Notes under the pieces: model-generated
The model's database searches: none
What the model was told of the DNA's origin: nothing
Seen by the model: only the letters and a program-made list of their open reading frames with translations
From: Ipomoea triloba
Lineage: Eukaryota; Streptophyta; Magnoliopsida; Solanales; Convolvulaceae
Direction of reading: 5' to 3'
DNA: 64,000 nucleotides
NCBI RefSeq assembly: GCF_003576645.1
Contig: NC_044918.1
Location: forward strand, 24,767,526-24,831,525
Part shown: positions 63,590 through 64,000 of the stretch, piece after piece
Layout of the letters: each line of letters starts with the position of its first letter
How positions within the stretch are numbered: position 1 is the stretch's first letter
Translations under genes and position numbers: made by a program

Positions 63590-63787
63590 AGTGAGAATGC
63601 TTGGCTAAGTGGTGATGTTGGCTGAGAGCCCACCCCACTGTGACTCTGTTACAGTGTAGTATCTATTCATAGCTACTTTCTCAACCTACTAAAGTACAAA
63701 GAGTCAGCATTCGCCTCCACTGAGACTCAAATCCACTCCTCTCCATGTGGGAGTGTAAACCGGGTGCCACTACACCACAAGGTCTTT
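63590..63787 (-). mobile_element. tRNA-derived SINE
   Basis: Minus strand begins near GACCTTGTGGTGTAGTGG (A-box-like) and has GTGGATTTGAGTCTCAGTGG (B-box-like), then GACTCTTTGTACTTTAGTAG and GTTGAGAAAGTAGCTATGAA. It matches the fragment inside the Helitron at 31070. Boxes are degenerate. Confidence 0.55.
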
Positions 63788-64000
63788 GGCGGAGAGAGAT
63801 AGAGAGGGAGGGGACTTTGGGCTGTTTACTGATAATTGAGAAGAGCTCAGGAATCTTTAACTAGTGTAACGCTACCCAAGCCTCACTCCACATAACCAAA
63901 GTATTTTAGGACAGACTAGTCTGTTTGTATTCCGTATTGTATACAACCGGTATTTACTACAACAAAGTATATCCTGATGTAAAATGAAATGAAATATTTA
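63788..64000. other. Unassigned end of window
   Basis: GA-rich start, then AT-rich sequence; no gene or repeat recognised. Confidence 0.5.

Overview
The window is nuclear DNA from a flowering plant, almost certainly a eudicot. It holds two intron-bearing plant genes (a JmjN/JmjC demethylase and a BPA1-like RRM protein) and many plant-type transposons: Ty1/copia Sirevirus-like and Ale-like, Ty3/gypsy Tekay-like and Athila-like, PIF/Harbinger, CACTA, Helitron, SINEs and many MITEs. I cannot name the species. Three runs of N (13318-13342, 44451, 49231) show that this is a scaffold with gaps, and some duplications may be assembly products.

Layout. 1-14044: a rearranged Sirevirus-like copia element on the minus strand. 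It has a partial left LTR, a polypurine tract, a 1158-codon ORF downstream of pol, a small ORF, an INT-RT-RNaseH ORF, a second frameshifted pol copy and a right LTR; gag, protease and the primer-binding site are missing. 14045-15945: decayed gypsy gag/PBS/LTR remnants. 15946-20717: a structurally complete, young Ale-like copia element with 164-bp LTRs and TSD CATAG, whose single gag-pol frame is closed only by two TAG codons. 21209-28099: a nine-exon minus-strand JMJ13/JMJ706-type histone demethylase gene. Four of its introns hold foldback MITEs, and its 3-kb intron holds a type I MADS-box ORF. 28100-34280: intergenic, with a MULE-like MITE, a Helitron (29825-31562) and a Harbinger-type element with another element nested in it. 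34288-36399: a five-exon minus-strand gene for a BPA1-like (binding partner of ACD11) RRM protein, with a SINE in an intron. 36400-39547: a MITE, degenerate tandem arrays and otherwise unassigned sequence.

39548-63335 reads as one decayed PIF/Harbinger transposon (TSD TAA) swollen from about 4 kb to 23.8 kb by three insertions. A Tekay-type gypsy element (40254-49396, TSD ATAAG) lies inside its Myb-like ORF. A CACTA-like insertion (about 51357-53535) lies inside its transposase gene. A non-autonomous Athila-type LTR element (54396-62864, TSD GGCGT) sits in the 5-nt loop of a GC-rich hairpin. 63336-64000 holds a short tandem array and a tRNA-derived SINE.

Most protein-coding sequence is mobile-element derived. 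Only the demethylase and the BPA1-like gene look like intact host genes. All exon models come from splice-site and reading-frame continuity read by eye.
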